Source: Bacteroidota bacterium (GTDB lineage Bacteria > Bacteroidota > Bacteroidia > Chitinophagales > Chitinophagaceae). From it: a DNA stretch of 13,596 nt. Shown one piece after another: positions 12,917-13,596 of this stretch (position 1 is the first letter of the stretch; each line of letters opens with the position of its first letter). The notes under the pieces are model-generated. The model was not told where the DNA came from and made no database searches. It was given only the letters and a program-made list of their open reading frames with translations. Position numbers and translations under genes: made by a program. The stretch spans positions 1 through 13,596 of the forward strand of contig CANGUS010000019.1 of the NCBI GenBank assembly GCA_947457085.1. The letters are read 5' to 3'.

Positions 12917-13596
12917 TTAATATAATAAATATCTTGATTGTTCAACTGTTTTATGCCAACGAATGTCAAAGGCTAAACCGGTAATTACCATAAAATGTCC
13001 TTGAGAAAAGCGTTTTCCATTCATTGGAATATTGCGGTCCATTTTATATTCGTTTCTATAATAATTTAAACCCAATCTCCATTTTAAAACTTCGTTCAAA
13101 CGAAATGATCCATAAAGTTCAGACATTATGCTACCATAGCTTTCGGTAAAATAGCCTCCGTTGTAATTGAAAGCATAAGGTTCTGAACGTACTTTAGTTC
13201 CTGGAGGAATTGGGTCTGTTTCATAAGAGCGAAAATAACCTGATTTTGAATCTCCAAAATTTATACCGGCAATATCGGTTGTAAAAAATATATCCACTCC
13301 TCTTTTAATATGCAGTTTCATAGCAATGTAGGCGTTCAGTGTATTCGTTTGCACTTCAGGCATATATACGGTGTCAGCTCCACCTACGTTTAATGCTTTT
13401 AAATCATAGCTAGATGTGTTGTAACTTCTTTTTTTAGTGCTAAAAGCCAATGCTCTTATACCTCCACCAATACTAAACCATTGTTTTTTTCTACCAATAC
13501 CATGTAAATAATGAATATTTGCACCAGCAGACCAATGTGGATTACCATAGTATCCAACGCTTCCGTTTACACAAGCTTCTGCTGTTCTTTTTTTCA
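12917..13596 (-). CDS. Outer-membrane beta-barrel protein, 3' part (5' end outside window)
   Basis: The frame is open to the right edge; the in-frame TTG at 13450 is internal, not a start. About 225 residues are visible. They show alternating polar and hydrophobic strands rich in Tyr, Gly and Asn, with turns such as YYGNPHWSAGANIHYLHG, QWFSIGGGIRAL, NAYIAMKLHIKRGVDIFFTTDIAGINFG and LKWRLGLNYYRNEY. This is the pattern of small outer-membrane barrels of Bacteroidota. The last strand (HFMVITGLAFDIRW) followed by a short tail ending in Tyr fits a barrel C terminus. No catalytic motif is visible, and the signal peptide is outside the window. A strong terminator follows the stop by 26 bases. The barrel assignment is from pattern, not a recognised named family. 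Confidence 0.65.
   Translation of the reverse strand, partial: KKRTAEACVNGSVGYYGNPHWSAGANIHYLHGIGRKKQWFSIGGGIRALAFSTKKRSYNTSSYDLKALNVGGADTVYMPEVQTNTLNAYIAMKLHIKRGVDIFFTTDIAGINFGDSKSGYFRSYETDPIPPGTKVRSEPYAFNYNGGYFTESYGSIMSELYGSFRLNEVLKWRLGLNYYRNEYKMDRNIPMNGKRFSQGHFMVITGLAFDIRWHKTVEQSRYLLY

Noticed and set aside
1..13596. Search for CRISPR arrays, defence islands, mobile elements, tRNA or rRNA genes
   Set aside because: No direct-repeat array, transposase, integrase, toxin-antitoxin pair or cloverleaf-like sequence was found; gaps between genes are 143 bases or less.

Overview
The window is typical AT-rich Bacteroidota chromosome, most like a Flavobacteriia/Chitinophagales-type genome (the rank is an inference). 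The evidence is a large secreted protein with a type IX secretion (T9SS) C-terminal sorting domain, a surface lipoprotein, several exact matches to the Bacteroidota -7 promoter box (TAnnTTTG), almost no Shine-Dalgarno sequences, and best-recognised proteins of Bacteroidota type. I see no IS element, phage gene, CRISPR array, tRNA or rRNA. No gap between genes exceeds 300 bases.

Layout, left to right. (1) The 3' end of a YVTN-type beta-propeller protein (plus strand, cut by the left edge). (2) A plus-strand run: mnmA (tRNA 2-thiouridylase), a lipoprotein of unknown function, and a PHD-like 2-oxoglutarate/Fe(II) oxygenase, followed by pdxA (vitamin B6 synthesis) with its own promoter-like box. 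(3) A compact minus-strand operon facing pdxA: a T9SS cargo with Asp-box repeats, a YjjG-like HAD nucleotidase and a stand-alone rfbC. The first two overlap by one base and the last two are 3 bases apart. (4) A divergent intergenic region of 143 bases, then a LOG-family phosphoribohydrolase on the plus strand. (5) A minus-strand block: pheT, mtaB (tRNA ms2t6A37 methylthiotransferase), and the 3' part of an outer-membrane beta-barrel protein cut by the right edge. Several genes serve translation (mnmA, mtaB, pheT, perhaps the oxygenase), but they lie in separate transcription units and I do not read them as one system.

I do not find a clearly new multi-gene system. The most interesting signals are small. 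One is a 78-base, in-frame, repeat-rich insert-like segment with imperfect inverted ends inside pheT. The second is a very tight terminator/promoter/TTG-start arrangement in front of mtaB. The third is an identical TATATTTGCA box in front of mnmA, pdxA and pheT, with mnmA and mtaB predicted to be leaderless or nearly so.
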